From: Bradyrhizobium sp. | GTDB taxonomy: Bacteria; Pseudomonadota; Alphaproteobacteria; Rhizobiales; Xanthobacteraceae | Reading direction: 5' to 3' | Length of the DNA stretch: 64,000 nt | NCBI RefSeq assembly: GCF_030646015.1 | Contig: NZ_JAUSLT010000065.1 | Location: 1-64,000 of the forward strand | Part shown: positions 27,549 to 37,392 of the stretch, piece by piece | Layout: each line of letters opens with the position of its first letter | Numbering within the stretch: the first letter of the stretch is position 1 | Position numbers and translations under genes: made by a program | The notes under the pieces: model-generated | What the model saw: only the letters and a program-made list of their open reading frames with translations | Told to the model about the DNA's origin: nothing | Database searches by the model: none

Positions 27549-29162
27549 CTAACCGCGCGGCGCGGCCGTGGTCTTGGGGTCCGCGGGCTTGGCGGCAGAA
27601 GGCTTGCCGTCAGAAGGCTTGGCTTCGCTGCTCTTGGGCTTCGCGGCGGGCTTTGCAGCGGGCTTCTCTGCAGGCTTCTCGGTGGTCCTCTCGGCGGTCT
27701 TGGGCTTGGCCGGCCTGGCGGCTGCGGCCACGGGTTTTTCCGCAGTCTTGTTTTCCGCAGCCTTGGGGGCGGCTTCCGGCTTGGCGTGGGCCTGCCTGAC
27801 GGTGGCCGGTTTGGCGCCGGGTTTTGCTTCGGATTTTGCTTCGGATTGGGCTTCCTTGCCCGCCCGTTTGGCATCGGCCTTCGGCTCCGCCGCGGCGTCA
27901 GGCTTCCTGGCCGCGACCCGCGACTTCTTTCCGCGCGGCTTCGTCGCCTGCTTTTGCTCGTCCACGGCCACCGCGGCAATCAGGGCGGCGCCGGTCTTCT
28001 TGGGGCCGGTGTAGACGACCACCGGTTCCGATGGCGCAGGCGCCGCCGCCATCAGTTCAGACGGCTTCGCCATCGGAGCCTGCAGCCCGGCGGTGAAGAA
28101 GGCGATCGGGGATTCGCCGCTGCTCGCACTGCCGTTGCTGGCGACGGTGTCGGCGTCCTCGTCAGTGGCCGGACGCTTGCGCTTGCCGTTGCAGATTTCG
28201 TCGCGCAGGTTCGGCGGCGAGGCGTCGATGGGCGCCAGATTGTCGACGGTGCCGAGTGAAGGTCGCAGCCAGGTCAACGTATTGTCGGCAAAGCCGCGGT
28301 CGAGCAGTTGCGCGGCCTTTACCGCGCGCGCCTGGCCCGACGATGAGCCGAGCACCACGGCGATCAGACGCCTGCCATTGCGCGTCGCCGAGGCCACCAG
28401 GTTGTAACCGGAAGCGCAGATGAAACCGGTCTTGAAGCCGTCCGCGCCCGGGTAGCGCCCGATCAGCTTGTTGAAATTCTGCGTGACCCGCCGGCCGTAC
28501 CGGATCGAGGGGGTATGCATGAAATATTCGTATTCCGGCAGATCGCGAATGATCGCGCGCGCCAACATGGCGAGGTCGCGCGCCGAGGTGATCTGGCCCT
28601 CGGCGGGCAGGCCGTTCGGATTGACGTAGCTCGTCTGTGTCATGCCGAGCCGGAGCGCGGTCTGGTTCATCTGGGCCGAGAAACCATCGACCGAACCGGC
28701 GACGCCCTCGGCGAGCACCACGGCCATGTCGTTGGCCGATTTCACCATCATCATGTGCAGGGCGTTTTCGACGGTGACCTGGGTACCCGGCTTGAAGCCC
28801 ATTTTGGAGGGCGACTGCGAGGCGGCGACCGGCGACACCGTCAGTGTGCCGTCGAGCGCCAACCGGCCTTCCTTGACCGCCTTCAGCGTGACATAGGCCG
28901 TCATCATCTTGGTGACGGATGCGGGATACCAGGGATAGGTGGCGTTCTCCGCCTGCAGCACCTTGCCGGTATCGGCTTCAACCACCAGCAGCGCTTCCGC
29001 ATGCACGATGCGCGGCGCTGCGACGGCCAGCACCGCGCCGGCGACAATGAAGCTCAACGATATCTTGCGAAGCGAAGGGAAAGGAAAATGCACTATCCGA
29101 TTCCGGTCCTTTGAGATCCGCCTGAGAACAGGAGGTCCTGGGGTGTGACGTGCGGGTTTCAA
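27549..29162 (-). CDS. D-alanyl-D-alanine carboxypeptidase (DacA/S11 family) with long Ala/Lys/Pro tail
   Basis: A penicillin-binding peptidoglycan carboxypeptidase. The three active-site motifs are SVTK (in PASVTKMM), SAN (KSANDM) and KTG (DGFKTGFI). A signal sequence or anchor (LSFIVAGAVLAVAAPRIVHA) precedes the mature enzyme, which begins EALLVVEADTG. Annotated length is 537 residues; a start at a later codon is possible. After about residue 350 the protein is a low-complexity region of repeated Ala, Lys, Pro and Glu, far longer than in DacA of other bacteria, and without a membrane-anchoring amphipathic helix that I can recognise. Confidence 0.9.
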   Translation of the reverse strand: MKPARHTPGPPVLRRISKDRNRIVHFPFPSLRKISLSFIVAGAVLAVAAPRIVHAEALLVVEADTGKVLQAENATYPWYPASVTKMMTAYVTLKAVKEGRLALDGTLTVSPVAASQSPSKMGFKPGTQVTVENALHMMMVKSANDMAVVLAEGVAGSVDGFSAQMNQTALRLGMTQTSYVNPNGLPAEGQITSARDLAMLARAIIRDLPEYEYFMHTPSIRYGRRVTQNFNKLIGRYPGADGFKTGFICASGYNLVASATRNGRRLIAVVLGSSSGQARAVKAAQLLDRGFADNTLTWLRPSLGTVDNLAPIDASPPNLRDEICNGKRKRPATDEDADTVASNGSASSGESPIAFFTAGLQAPMAKPSELMAAAPAPSEPVVVYTGPKKTGAALIAAVAVDEQKQATKPRGKKSRVAARKPDAAAEPKADAKRAGKEAQSEAKSEAKPGAKPATVRQAHAKPEAAPKAAENKTAEKPVAAAARPAKPKTAERTTEKPAEKPAAKPAAKPKSSEAKPSDGKPSAAKPADPKTTAAPRG

Positions 29163-29259
29163 GCGTGTCCGGCAGGTGCAAATCTATACCGGTCTGCCGG
29201 TCCGGAACAGAGCTTGTGGGATTAAATCGTGGACGAAATAGGTCAAATACTGGCGATAC

Positions 29260-31065
<1,806 letters not shown>

Positions 31066-31164
31066 GCGGGCGGGACTCGAAGGGATCGGCGGGGCGGACG
31101 GTGGTCAGAGCCGTATTCTAATCAGGGGATCGCCACGGAGATACAGCTTTCGCTGCTTTCTTCC

Positions 31165-31184
31165 TCAATTGATTGATCAATTGA
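31165..31184. repeat. AT-rich 20-bp palindrome at the end of the solute-binding gene
   Basis: TCAATTGAT, TG, ATCAATTGA: a perfect palindrome that includes the stop codon of the gene at 31177-32244. It is unlike the GC-rich repeats elsewhere and might bind a regulator or form a weak hairpin. Confidence 0.5.
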
Positions 31185-32244
31185 TCATGCGGCCGCCGAG
31201 CTCAGGCAGGAAGGAATCGTCGAAGATATCGGCTGCGGCCGGCCGTTTCTGGAATTTGAAGTCCTCGGCGATCTGGTCGACCGAGCGCTCGAACCTGACG
31301 AGGTCGATGCCGCCGATGCCGTTGCGCCTGACTTCACCGGTGAGGACGTTTTCGCGAATGACGGCGTGCAGGCGTTCCAGCTCGAGATCGCGCGATCCGC
31401 CGTCCATCCGGCTCACCACCTCCTCGGCGGCGCGCGTCGGGTCCTTGATGGCGAGATGGGTGCCGGCCATCACCGCGCGCAGAAAACCCTTCACCGCCTC
31501 GGGCCTGGCAGCGGCGAATGCCGGGTTGACGATCAGCGCGAAGCCGTAGGCCTCGCAGCCATAATCGGCGTAGCGCAGCACGGCAAGGTCGTCCGCCGGG
31601 ACACCGCGGTCCCTCAGATTGACGCCCGAAAGGTAGGAAAACCCGGTCACGGCATCGACCTGACCCGCCGACAGCATCGGTTCGCGCACGGCGGCGCTGA
31701 TCCTGCTCAGCTTGACGCTGGCGGCCTTGATGCCGTTCTGCCGCGCCAGCGCCGGCCATAGCCGGATCGCCAGGTCGCCCTCGGCGACGCCGATCGTCTT
31801 GCCGTCGATGTCGGAGAGCGCCTGAATGCCGCGGCTCTTGCGGGCGATGATGGCGTAGGGCGCCTTGTTGAACAGCACGAACACCGCCTTGATCGGCCGC
31901 GCGCCAGGCTTGTCGCGAAACCGGATCAGTTCGTTGATGTCGACCAGCGCCAGGTCGCTGGTCCCCGCGGCGACGCGGGCGATGCCATCCTGCGATCCGC
32001 TGGCGATATTGGTGTTGACCGCCAGCCCCTCCGAGCTGAACAACCCCTTGTTCGCCGCCAGCACGAACGGGGCGGCGCTGGCATCGATCGGACGATCGAG
32101 CGAAAACTGGATCGCGACCGGCGACCGGGTTTCCCCCGCTGCGCCGCATTGCCCCAAGCCGGCACCCAAGCCCAACCCAAGACCCAGCAGGCCCAGCAGC
32201 GAAGTCAGGAAGCCGCGAACGACAGTGGACGAATTTGAATGCAT
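31177..32244 (-). CDS. ABC transporter substrate-binding protein (NitT/TauT, SsuA-like), orphan
   Basis: A 355-residue periplasmic binding protein of the NMT1/SsuA type (FSLDRPIDASAAPFVLAANKGLF, then ASGSQDGIARVAAGTSDLALVDI). The N-terminus carries a long Leu/Gly-rich hydrophobic stretch and a cysteine (LGQC) that could be a poor lipobox, so it may be secreted or lipidated. Such proteins bind sulfonates, nitrate, or thiamine precursors. No permease or ATPase gene is adjacent, so partner and ligand are unknown. Confidence 0.85.
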   Translation of the reverse strand: MHSNSSTVVRGFLTSLLGLLGLGLGLGAGLGQCGAAGETRSPVAIQFSLDRPIDASAAPFVLAANKGLFSSEGLAVNTNIASGSQDGIARVAAGTSDLALVDINELIRFRDKPGARPIKAVFVLFNKAPYAIIARKSRGIQALSDIDGKTIGVAEGDLAIRLWPALARQNGIKAASVKLSRISAAVREPMLSAGQVDAVTGFSYLSGVNLRDRGVPADDLAVLRYADYGCEAYGFALIVNPAFAAARPEAVKGFLRAVMAGTHLAIKDPTRAAEEVVSRMDGGSRDLELERLHAVIRENVLTGEVRRNGIGGIDLVRFERSVDQIAEDFKFQKRPAAADIFDDSFLPELGGRMIN

Positions 32245-32480
32245 TGCGATTACTTCAGGCGGGCCGGACGTCAGCTGCGGCGCCGGCTATGTTTGTTTCA
32301 TGGCGCAGGGAGCGCCGGAGGGGGTCAAACTGTCGCATCGAACCTGAACGGCCGATGAGTGCCACGATTTCGACACGGATCGTTCAGCCTGCGTTCGGAT
32401 TGGGGAACCTAACCTGCGTCCAGGGGTTAGCCATACGAGGCGAGGCCTGCCAGGCCAGGGCGCCCATGGAGGACATTGAG

Positions 32481-32939
32481 ATGTTCGCGCGCAAGATTTT
32501 GCTTTCACCGTTCGCCCGCGCCGCCGCAGTGGCGACAGTCGCTGCGTTGGCGTTGACAGTTTTCGAGCCGTCAACGGCCCGCGCCGGAACCGCTGCGGCA
32601 GGCCCGGGCCTGTCGACGGCTGCGGTCAGCGACGCCACCGATTTCAGCGCCCGTCGCCGACACTATCGTCGTGGCGGTGGCGCCGCGGCAGCGGCTGCTT
32701 TCGCCGGGATCGTGGGCACCGGTATCGCCATCGCGGCGACACAGAACCGCCGGCACTATTACTATGACCGAGGGCCGGGCTATTACGGTGGCGGCCCGGT
32801 TTATTACGGCGGTGGACAGCCTTACTATCGCAGCCAGCCCTACTACGGCGGCGGCCAATACCGAGGCGGCTACCCCAGCAACCATTACGGCCGCGGCGGC
32901 GCCTTCGACACCCTGACGCCCCATCACCGCGAGTACTAA
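32481..32939 (+). CDS. Gly/Tyr-rich secreted protein (tandem copy 1)
   Basis: A 152-residue protein of unknown function. Residues 1-36 form a signal peptide (AAAVATVAALALTVF and TARA). A short Arg-rich patch DFSARRRHYRRGGG precedes a hydrophobic glycine-zipper-like helix AAAAAFAGIVGTGIAIAA. The rest is rich in Tyr and Gly (YYGGGPVYYGGGQPYY). The start at 32481 is supported by GGAGGACATTGAG, which is repeated before copy 2. Glycine-zipper segments suggest envelope association. Confidence 0.82.
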   Translation: MFARKILLSPFARAAAVATVAALALTVFEPSTARAGTAAAGPGLSTAAVSDATDFSARRRHYRRGGGAAAAAAFAGIVGTGIAIAATQNRRHYYYDRGPGYYGGGPVYYGGGQPYYRSQPYYGGGQYRGGYPSNHYGRGGAFDTLTPHHREY

Positions 32940-32987
32940 CGCCCCATAGCGATACGGCCTGCCCAGACGACCACGGAGGACATTGAG

Positions 32988-33446
32988 ATGTTCGCGCGCA
33001 AGACTTTACTCTCATCGATCGGCCGCGCCGCCGTCATGGCGACAGTCGCCGCGGTGGCGCTGACCACGTTGGAGCCGACGACGGCCCGCGCCGGATCTGC
33101 GCCTGCAGGCCAAGGCCCGTCCCAAGGCCTTTCCCAAGGCCTGTCGACGGCCGCCGCGACCAGCGACGCCACTGACTTCAGCGCCCGTCGCCGGCATTAT
33201 CGCGGCGGCGGTGGTGCCGCCGCGGCGGCCGCTTTCGCCGGTATTGTCGGCACCGGTATCGCCATCGCCGCGGCCCAGAACCGCCGGGACTACTACTATG
33301 GCGGTGGCCCGGTCTATTACGGCGGCGGCGAGCCGTATTATGGCGGCCAGCCCTACTACGGCGGCGGCGGTTACTATGGCGGCGGCTACTACGGCTCCAA
33401 GGCGAGCGTGCCCCACTTCAACGGTCACCCGCTGGCCGGCTGGTAA
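32988..33446 (+). CDS. Gly/Tyr-rich secreted protein (tandem copy 2)
   Basis: A 152-residue paralog of the preceding gene with the same layout: signal peptide, SDATDFSARRRHYRGGGG, glycine-zipper helix and Tyr/Gly repeats (GGGPVYYGGGEPYYGGQPYYGG is the general pattern, given here only as a type). It carries a short internal duplication QGPSQGLSQGLS not present in copy 1, and a different C-terminus. The ribosome-binding region and first codons are almost identical to copy 1, showing a recent tandem duplication. A good terminator follows. Confidence 0.82.
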   Translation: MFARKTLLSSIGRAAVMATVAAVALTTLEPTTARAGSAPAGQGPSQGLSQGLSTAAATSDATDFSARRRHYRGGGGAAAAAAFAGIVGTGIAIAAAQNRRDYYYGGGPVYYGGGEPYYGGQPYYGGGGYYGGGYYGSKASVPHFNGHPLAGW

Positions 33447-33468
33447 CCAGCGCTATCCGAGAGAATTG

Positions 33469-33503
33469 ATCCGCCGGCACCTTAACGATGCCGGCGGATT
33501 TTT
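33469..33503 (+). terminator. Rho-independent terminator after the tandem Gly/Tyr-rich genes
   Basis: ATCCGCCGGCA (33469-33479), nine-base loop, TGCCGGCGGAT (33489-33499) and a run of T to 33503. Confidence 0.9.
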
Positions 33504-33570
33504 CGTGCGCGGATGCGGCCGGGAACCGGCCGTTAACACGCTTTGCATCGGTTTCGACTAGGTTCGGGGG

Positions 33571-33996
33571 ATGGGTGATTCGCTCGAACGGCTTTATCTG
33601 GCTGTCCTCGCGGCCAAGGATCTCGATCCGGCCACGTCGCGAACCGCGCGGCTGTTTCAGCGTGGCCCGGCCAAGATGGCCAAGAAGCTGGCGGAAGAAG
33701 CCATCGAGGTCGTGATCGATGCCGTCAACGGCAATTCCGATGCGGTGGTCCGCGAGAGCGCCGATCTGCTCTATAATCTCACCGTTTTGTGGGCATCGGC
33801 CGGCGTGCGCCCCGAGGACGTCTGGCGTGAGATGGAACGGCGCGAGCATCTGCAGGGCATCGCCGAGAAACTGCCGAAATCATCGTCCAAAATGCCCAAG
33901 ACAACTGCAACGACAACTGCAACGAGCGCCGCGCCTGCGGCCAGTCGGCGACGAATTGTCGCGCTTGAAGGCCGCAGCCTGCGAAAGCGGCACTAA
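33571..33996 (+). CDS. hisE: Phosphoribosyl-ATP pyrophosphatase HisE-like
   Basis: A 141-residue protein whose first 108 residues are a PRA-PH/MazG-like all-alpha pyrophosphohydrolase with the metal-binding motif KKLAEEAIEVVIDAV and ESADLLYNLTVL. HisE hydrolyses phosphoribosyl-ATP in histidine synthesis. No other his gene is nearby. A short Thr/Ala-rich tail follows that contains two exact copies of a 12-base unit (33901-33924). The gene could be a second hisE; this cannot be decided here. Confidence 0.87.
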   Translation: MGDSLERLYLAVLAAKDLDPATSRTARLFQRGPAKMAKKLAEEAIEVVIDAVNGNSDAVVRESADLLYNLTVLWASAGVRPEDVWREMERREHLQGIAEKLPKSSSKMPKTTATTTATSAAPAASRRRIVALEGRSLRKRH

Positions 33997-34059
33997 ACCT
34001 CCCGAATTTCTCCCATTTCCCGGCATGGACAAATTGGCTCTGGGATGGTTCATCGCGCC

Positions 34060-34641
34060 ATGCTGAGACGAATTTACGATTGGTGCATCGACTCCGCCCA
34101 CAAGCCATATTCGGTCTGGATCATGGGCGCGGTGTCGTTCGCGGAAAGCTCGTTCTTTCCGGTGCCGCCGGATGTGATGCTGATCCCGATGTCGCTGGCG
34201 CGGCCGGAGCGCGCCTGGTTCTATGCCATGGTCTGCACCGTGACCTCGGTGCTGGGCGGCATCGTCGGCTATGGCATCGGCGCGCTGCTCTATGATTCGC
34301 TCGGGCAATGGCTGATCCAGATTTACGGTCTCAGTGGCAAGGTCGAGGCCTTCCGTGCCTCCTATGCCGAATGGGGTGCCCTGATCATCATCGGCAAGGG
34401 CCTGACGCCGATCCCCTACAAGCTGGTGACGATCACCTCGGGCTTTGCCGGTTACAACATCTGGCTGTTCGTGCTGTGCTCGATCATCGCCCGCGGCGGC
34501 CGCTTCTTCGTGGTCGCCATCCTGCTCAACCGCTACGGCGAATGGATCCGGGCCCAGATCGAGAAGCGCCTGGGGATGTGGGTGGCGATCGGCGCCATCG
34601 TGCTGGTGCTCGGCTTTGTCGTCGCACTCAAGTTGATCTGA
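34060..34641 (+). CDS. DedA/YqaA family membrane protein (VTT domain)
   Basis: A 193-residue integral membrane protein with about five hydrophobic segments. The conserved family stretches are FAESSFFPVPPDVMLIPM and GKGLTPIPYKLVTITSGFAG. DedA proteins are implicated in lipid flipping and membrane homeostasis. I use ATG 34060 (MLRRIYDWCID); an in-frame ATG lies at 34045. Confidence 0.87.
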   Translation: MLRRIYDWCIDSAHKPYSVWIMGAVSFAESSFFPVPPDVMLIPMSLARPERAWFYAMVCTVTSVLGGIVGYGIGALLYDSLGQWLIQIYGLSGKVEAFRASYAEWGALIIIGKGLTPIPYKLVTITSGFAGYNIWLFVLCSIIARGGRFFVVAILLNRYGEWIRAQIEKRLGMWVAIGAIVLVLGFVVALKLI

Positions 34642-34694
34642 TACCTCGTCGCGAAATGCTTTGCCGGTCCGCCGCTTCGGGCTACGCTTCAGGC

Positions 34695-35282
34695 ATGCTT
34701 GATTCAACCGGCAACTTCCCAGCGCGGTTCAGGACGCGGGTAGCGACCGCCGGCGCGGTGTTCTCGATATGCGTGCTGGCCACATCAGCGGCGTGGCCGC
34801 AGGCGGCGCCGTCGCTCGGCATCCAGTCGCCGGCCCAGCAGTCGATTCCGGACCGGCCGCAGCCGGCGCCGCAGCAGAACGAGCCCGCACCGCCATCGCC
34901 GCCGGAGAATCCGGGCCTGATCAACGAACTCGGCAAGCTCTGGGACAAATCCAAATCGATGCTGCCCACCATCAAGAGCCCGCAGGAGGCCATCGAAGAC
35001 CTGAATGCGCGCACCAAGGATGCCGGCGAGGGCCTGTCGCGCCTGACCAAACCTTCCCTGATGGTGACCGGGCGCATGGCCTGTCCGGTTTCAAGCAATG
35101 GCGCGCCGGACTGCAAGGCCGCCGCCGATAAGCTCTGCCAGAGCAAGGGCCACACCGAAGGCAAGAGCCTCGATACCGATGCTGCGGAAAAATGCTCGGC
35201 CAAGGTGTATCTGCCGGGCCGAAAGCGCGAGCCGGGCGACTGCCGGACCGAAAATTACGTCACCCGCGCGCTGTGCCAGTAA
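34695..35282 (+). CDS. Hypothetical secreted Cys-containing protein
   Basis: A 195-residue protein that I do not recognise. A signal peptide (residues 1-36, VFSICVLATSAAWPQA) is followed by a Pro/Gln-rich linker (QPAPQQNEPAPPSPPENPG). The C-terminal domain carries six cysteines (MACPVS, PDCKAAADKLC, EKCSAKV, GDCRTENY and ALC), probably disulfide-bonded in the periplasm. It follows the DedA-like gene on the same strand after 53 bases. Confidence 0.78.
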   Translation: MLDSTGNFPARFRTRVATAGAVFSICVLATSAAWPQAAPSLGIQSPAQQSIPDRPQPAPQQNEPAPPSPPENPGLINELGKLWDKSKSMLPTIKSPQEAIEDLNARTKDAGEGLSRLTKPSLMVTGRMACPVSSNGAPDCKAAADKLCQSKGHTEGKSLDTDAAEKCSAKVYLPGRKREPGDCRTENYVTRALCQ

Positions 35283-35401
35283 CGTCAAACGCAGCGTCAA
35301 AACGCAATACTTGACACTGGAAAGATTGCCTTGTTGGTAGAGCGTCTGGCAGCCCCGGGCTGCCGCCTGGCCCGTTACGAATAACCAGAAGGATTTTTCG
35401 A

Positions 35402-36370
35402 ATGTCCATGCCTGCTCTGTTCAAGGGCCGTCTGTCGATTCCGGTGATCGGTGCGCCGCTGTTCATCATTTCGGTGCCCGATCTCGTGATCGCGCAGTGC
35501 AAGGCGGGGATCGTCGGATCGTTCCCTGCGTTGAACGCCCGCCCGCCGGCTTTGCTCGACGAGTGGCTGGTCCGGATCAAGGAAGAACTGGCCGCGCATG
35601 ACAAGGCGCATCCCGAGCGGCTGTCGGCGCCGTTCGCGGTGAACCAGATCGTGCATAAATCCAACAACCGGCTCGATCAGGATCTGGCGCTCTGCGAGAA
35701 GCACAAGGTGCCGATGATCATCACCTCGCTCGGCGCCCGCGAAGAGCTCAATCAGGCCGCGCATCGCTGGGGCGGCATCGTGTTTCACGACGTGATCAAC
35801 CAGAAGTTCGCGCACAAGGCGGTCGAGAAGGGCGCCGATGGCCTGATCCTGGTAGCCGCCGGCGCCGGTGGCCATGCCGGCGAGATCTCGCCATTGGCCT
35901 TCGTGGCGGAGACGCGGCAGTGGTTCGATGGACCGATCGCGCTGTCGGGGGCGATCGCCAATGGCCGCGCCATCCGCGCGGCACGGATTCTCGGCGCCGA
36001 TTTTGCCTATATCGGCTCGGCGTTCATTGCCACCACCGAGGCCAATGCGGTGGAGGCCTACAAGCGGATGGTGACGACGTCTTCGGCCGAAGATATCGTC
36101 TATTCCAACCTGTTCACCGGCGTGCACGGCAATTACCTGAAGCCGTCGATCGTCGCGGCCGGCATGGATCCGGACAATCTTCCGGAATCCGATGCCTCGA
36201 AAATGAGTTTCGGCACCGACGCCGCGGGCGAGCGCGCCAAGCCGAAAGCCTGGAAGGAAATCTGGGGCTCGGGCCAGGGCGTCGGCAGCGTGGCCAAGAT
36301 CCTGCCCGCCGCCGAACTGATCGCGCGGTTCAAGAAGGAATACGACGAGGCAATCGATCCGCCGCTGTGA
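35402..36370 (+). CDS. Nitronate monooxygenase family protein (NMO paralog 1)
   Basis: A 322-residue TIM-barrel flavoprotein of the nitronate monooxygenase/2-nitropropane dioxygenase family. It has the early RLSIPVIGAPLFI strand and the FMN-phosphate motifs AAGAGGHAGEISP and SGAIANGRAI. His158 in GAGGHAG is in the position of the catalytic base of this family. NMOs detoxify alkyl nitronates such as propionate-3-nitronate using FMN and oxygen. A second paralog lies at 39047. Confidence 0.9.
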   Translation: MSMPALFKGRLSIPVIGAPLFIISVPDLVIAQCKAGIVGSFPALNARPPALLDEWLVRIKEELAAHDKAHPERLSAPFAVNQIVHKSNNRLDQDLALCEKHKVPMIITSLGAREELNQAAHRWGGIVFHDVINQKFAHKAVEKGADGLILVAAGAGGHAGEISPLAFVAETRQWFDGPIALSGAIANGRAIRAARILGADFAYIGSAFIATTEANAVEAYKRMVTTSSAEDIVYSNLFTGVHGNYLKPSIVAAGMDPDNLPESDASKMSFGTDAAGERAKPKAWKEIWGSGQGVGSVAKILPAAELIARFKKEYDEAIDPPL

Positions 36371-36397
36371 TGAATAGCACCGGCGCCGGTCGTGTCG

Positions 36398-36540
36398 CCC
36401 TCTCCCCTTGTGGGAGAGGGCATCGCCGGCGCCCGCAACGAACGCGCTCGGGTGAGGGGTTGCCTCAACGAGCAGACTGTTCGTGGATAGAGACCCCTCA
36501 TCCGGCGCTTCGCGCCACCTTCTCCCACAAGGGGAGAAGG
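36398..36540. repeat. Extragenic palindromic repeat (CCCTCTCCCCTTGTG family, copy 2)
   Basis: Left arm hairpin 36398-36420 and right arm hairpin 36518-36540 match the element at 24383-24520 closely. It fills most of the spacer between the NMO gene and the thioesterase gene. Confidence 0.85.
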
Positions 36541-36572
36541 AAGTAAGAAAGCGCTCGACAGGATCACCAGAG

Positions 36573-37349
36573 ATGGACGCCATTTTTCGCGTGGACGGCA
36601 ATCGTGTCCTCACCCATCCGAACGCCGCCGGCCCCTGGGATCCCGGCATGCAGCACGGTTCCGCGCCGTCTGGGCTGGTGGTGTGGGCGGCCGAGGCGAT
36701 TGCGACGCCGGTGCCGATGCAAATCGCGCGCGTCACCATCGACCTGATGCGCCCGGTGCTGGTGGCGCCGCTGACGCTGGAGACCGAAGTCCTGCGCGCG
36801 GGCCGCAAGATCCAGCTCTGCGCGGTCCGGCTGCTCGCCGACGGCGTCGTCGTGGTCGGCGCCACCGTGCTGAAGATCAAGACGCAAGGCTTGACCTTGC
36901 CGGCAGATGTCGTGGATCTGCCGGTCGAGCTTCCGGGGCCGGATCAATCGCGCGTGGAGCCGGCGGACTTCTCCTCGAGTCCCTTTGTGTCGGGCATGTC
37001 GCTGCGCGCCGCCCGCGGCCGCTTCGGCGCGCCCGGTCCCGGCGCGATCTGGTATCGCGCCGACCGGCCGCTGGTCGAAGGCTCGCCAATATCGCAGGCG
37101 ATGCGCGCGGTGGTGGCGGCGGATTTCTGCAACGGCACTTCCGCCGCGCTGGATTTCCGCGAATGGACTTTTATCAATGCCGACCTCACCGTCAGTTTTG
37201 CGCGGCAGCCGGTCGGTGAGTGGATCCTGCTCGACGCGGAGACCTCGATCGGTCCCGATGGCGCTGGCCTTGCGATGGCGCGGCTTGCAGATAGCAGAGG
37301 TTATTTCGGCCGCGCCGTGCAGAGTCTCGTGATCGAGAAGCGCGGATAG
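36573..37349 (+). CDS. Acyl-CoA thioesterase family protein (double hotdog)
   Basis: A 258-residue protein of the TesB-like/4HBT_3 thioesterase type. The N-terminal half has MQHGSAPSGLVVWAAEAI and VARVTIDLMRPVLVAPL-type sequence. The second hotdog carries the acid-rich DFREWTFINADLTVSFARQPVGEWILLDAET region. Members hydrolyse acyl-CoA or act as non-catalytic acyl carriers; the substrate is not known. ATG at 36573 follows the repeat; an upstream in-frame stretch is repeat sequence and was excluded. The adjacent acyl-CoA ligase suggests a shared acyl-CoA substrate. Confidence 0.83.
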   Translation: MDAIFRVDGNRVLTHPNAAGPWDPGMQHGSAPSGLVVWAAEAIATPVPMQIARVTIDLMRPVLVAPLTLETEVLRAGRKIQLCAVRLLADGVVVVGATVLKIKTQGLTLPADVVDLPVELPGPDQSRVEPADFSSSPFVSGMSLRAARGRFGAPGPGAIWYRADRPLVEGSPISQAMRAVVAADFCNGTSAALDFREWTFINADLTVSFARQPVGEWILLDAETSIGPDGAGLAMARLADSRGYFGRAVQSLVIEKRG

Positions 37350-37392
37350 ACGAAAGAAGGCACGCTGCGCCGCGTCCGGGAAACGAGAGTTT

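Noticed and set aside
35311..35339. TTGACA-N17-TTGGTA as a promoter before NMO paralog 1
   Set aside because: The -35 is perfect, but the -10 is poor and the spacing alone is not enough support.
35348..35364. GGCAGCCCCGGGCTGCC hairpin as a tRNA or riboswitch part
   Set aside because: A simple 17-base palindrome; no cloverleaf or other conserved RNA structure around it.
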